From JAHEZL01 sp046074525 (GTDB taxonomy: Bacteria > Bacteroidota > Bacteroidia > Flavobacteriales_C > GCA-002722245), in assembly GCA_046074525.1 (NCBI GenBank), contig JBJTOK010000019.1, positions 1-64,000 on the forward strand: 64,000 nucleotides of DNA, given 5' to 3'. The position numbers and the translations under genes were made by a program. This document shows, piece by piece, positions 62,969-64,000 of this stretch. Below the pieces are notes generated by a model. The model made no database searches and was not told where the DNA came from. It saw nothing but the letters and a program-made list of their open reading frames with translations. The first letter of the stretch is position 1; each line of letters opens with the position of its first letter.

Positions 62969-63767
62969 ATAATTCCAACCACCAATGTGAATATTTTTTC
63001 ATCGCTGCACCTAATTCTTTTTTCTCTTTAAAAATGCCAAAGAAGGAAGAGCCACTCCCGCTCATACAAGCATACAAAGCGCCTATATGGTACAAATCGG
63101 CTTTGAGTTTTTTTAATTCGGGATACAATTCAAAAGCGGAGATTTCGAAATCGTTGATGAGTAAATCCTTCCATTGTTCTACCGGACGTGCTATCACATC
63201 ACGCGCATTCACTTCGGATGATTTTGGCACAACGCGGGAATAAGCTTGCGCTGTACTAATATGAAGATTTGGATAGATGAGAAGCATGTGATAATCCTTC
63301 AACCAAAGATCCAACGGCTCCATCAGCTCTCCCCTTCCCCAGGCATAAGAAGCGCGGTTGTCGATGAAAAAAGAACAGTCGCTGCCTAGTTTTGCGGCGT
63401 AGGATTTTAGTTGTTCGTTGCTGAGTGGCAAGCGACAATAATCGCGCACTGCCTTCAGCATGAAAGCCGCGTCGGAAGAGCCTCCACCGAGTCCGGCACC
63501 TATCGGCACCCGCTTGTGCAAATGCACTTTCAAATCATCAAGAGAGAAATCTTTTTTGAGTAAATCATAAGCCTTCATCACTAAATTCCCTTCACCCGGA
63601 ATCTCAATTCCTGAAGAGGAAAAAGAGGTTTTTTCATCGCGTGTAATTTCCAGCACATCCGTCATCGGGATAGGATAAAAAACGGTTTCAATGTCATGAA
63701 AACCATCTTCGCGTTTGCGAACGATGTTAAGACCGAGATTGATTTTTGCGTTAGGATGGACAATCAT
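62967..63767 (-). CDS. ispE: 4-diphosphocytidyl-2-C-methyl-D-erythritol kinase
   Basis: A 266-residue GHMP kinase: start with KINLGLNIV (Lys8 catalytic), ATP loop PIGAGLGGGSSDAA (88-101), GSDCSFF (Asp130) and the C-terminal GSGSSFFGIF. Fourth-step enzyme of the MEP isoprenoid pathway. Its presence shows the organism has at least this part of MEP, which matters for the HMG-CoA reductase fusion at 29485-31776. Confidence 0.93.
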   Translation of the reverse strand: MIVHPNAKINLGLNIVRKREDGFHDIETVFYPIPMTDVLEITRDEKTSFSSSGIEIPGEGNLVMKAYDLLKKDFSLDDLKVHLHKRVPIGAGLGGGSSDAAFMLKAVRDYCRLPLSNEQLKSYAAKLGSDCSFFIDNRASYAWGRGELMEPLDLWLKDYHMLLIYPNLHISTAQAYSRVVPKSSEVNARDVIARPVEQWKDLLINDFEISAFELYPELKKLKADLYHIGALYACMSGSGSSFFGIFKEKKELGAAMKKYSHWWLEL

Positions 63768-63810
63768 TGGCTAAAGATATTTATCATTCCTGTTTTATTC
63801 AAATGTGCGT

Positions 63811-64000
63811 TTAGGCTACTATACTAATCACTACATTCCCTGTTTTCTCTCCCGTTTCAACATACTCTGTTGCCTCAATAATTTTTTCGAGCGGATAAAT
63901 CCTGTCGATGATGGGACGGTAATGTCCGCCTTCCAAAAGCTCTTTAAAAAAGAGCATATCTTTTTTGCTATCCGTTGGAATGGGGAATTTCACTTTTTTG
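63811..64000 (-). CDS. alcohol dehydrogenase/quinone oxidoreductase-like (MDR) C-terminus, truncated by window
   Basis: Only the C-terminal about 63 residues are in the window; the frame is open to the window's end. FFKELLEGGHYRPIIDRIYPLEKIIEATEYVETGEKTGNVVISI is the typical ending of medium-chain dehydrogenases (domain return to the catalytic fold). Substrate not determinable. Confidence 0.75.
   Translation of the reverse strand, partial: KKVKFPIPTDSKKDMLFFKELLEGGHYRPIIDRIYPLEKIIEATEYVETGEKTGNVVISIVA

Noticed and set aside
1..64000. search for tRNA, rRNA, CRISPR arrays and transposases
   Set aside because: No T-arm consensus in a tRNA context, no rRNA sequence, no regularly spaced direct repeats and no transposase ORF were seen.

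Overview
The window is a chromosomal segment from a member of the Bacteroidota. The evidence is lineage-typical gene content: DUF3822, DUF2851 and DUF349 proteins, a fused SecDF, a PorE-like type IX secretion lipoprotein, GldA-like and GldN-like gliding/secretion proteins, and OmpA proteins with thrombospondin type 3 repeats. Several intergenic regions also carry the Bacteroidota promoter form TTTG-N19/20-TAnnTTTG. Coding density is high. I see no rRNA, tRNA, insertion sequence, prophage or CRISPR array. The order within the phylum cannot be fixed from the sequence alone.

Layout. 1-7 kb (minus strand): a possible biosynthetic trio (PqqD-like RRE protein, ATP-grasp ligase, PLP-dependent decarboxylase), then a urea-channel/M23-peptidase fusion with an outer-membrane barrel protein and a TPR protein. 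7-16 kb: a SnoaL-like protein, a YdcF-family protein, an acyl-CoA carboxylase beta subunit, a very long Lys/Ala/Glu coiled-coil protein, a paired LPP20/CsgG-like lipoprotein set and a serine hydrolase. 16-25 kb (mostly plus): DUF349 protein, an OmpA/TSP3 protein, a beta-lactamase-fold protein that has lost its catalytic residues, a rhodanese, a RecD-like helicase, DUF3822 and rsmD. 25-32 kb: a secreted protein, a Coq4-like membrane protein, a thiolase, a desaturase interrupted by an in-frame TAG, a CDP-alcohol phosphatidyltransferase, and an HMG-CoA reductase fused to an APH-type kinase. 32-50 kb (nearly all minus): a second coiled-coil protein, then housekeeping runs (acyl-CoA dehydrogenase, apt, ComEA-like, alanine symporter, RmlD-like, PspC, DUF2851, pyrF-prfA-purM, PorE-like, tatA, secDF). 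50-57 kb (plus): a hypothetical gene, a candidate structured small RNA, a metzincin-type protease without signal peptide, and a tightly overlapping run of UMF1 transporter, lhgO, GldN-like lipoprotein and M16 peptidase. 57-64 kb (minus): membrane and lipoproteins, metK, a LamG lipoprotein, a GldA-like ATPase, era, ispE and a truncated alcohol dehydrogenase.

The features most likely to repay work are: (a) the HMG-CoA reductase-kinase fusion beside a CDP-alcohol phosphatidyltransferase, in a genome that also has ispE of the other (MEP) isoprenoid route; (b) the PqqD/ATP-grasp/decarboxylase trio without a visible precursor peptide; (c) an about 90-nt RNA candidate that folds into an enclosed multi-hairpin junction between a TAnnTTTG box and an intrinsic terminator; (d) an intrinsic terminator lying inside the signal-peptide codons of the next gene; and (e) a series of long, near-perfect intergenic palindromes belonging to several unrelated families. 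All assignments come from reading motifs by eye; no database search was run.
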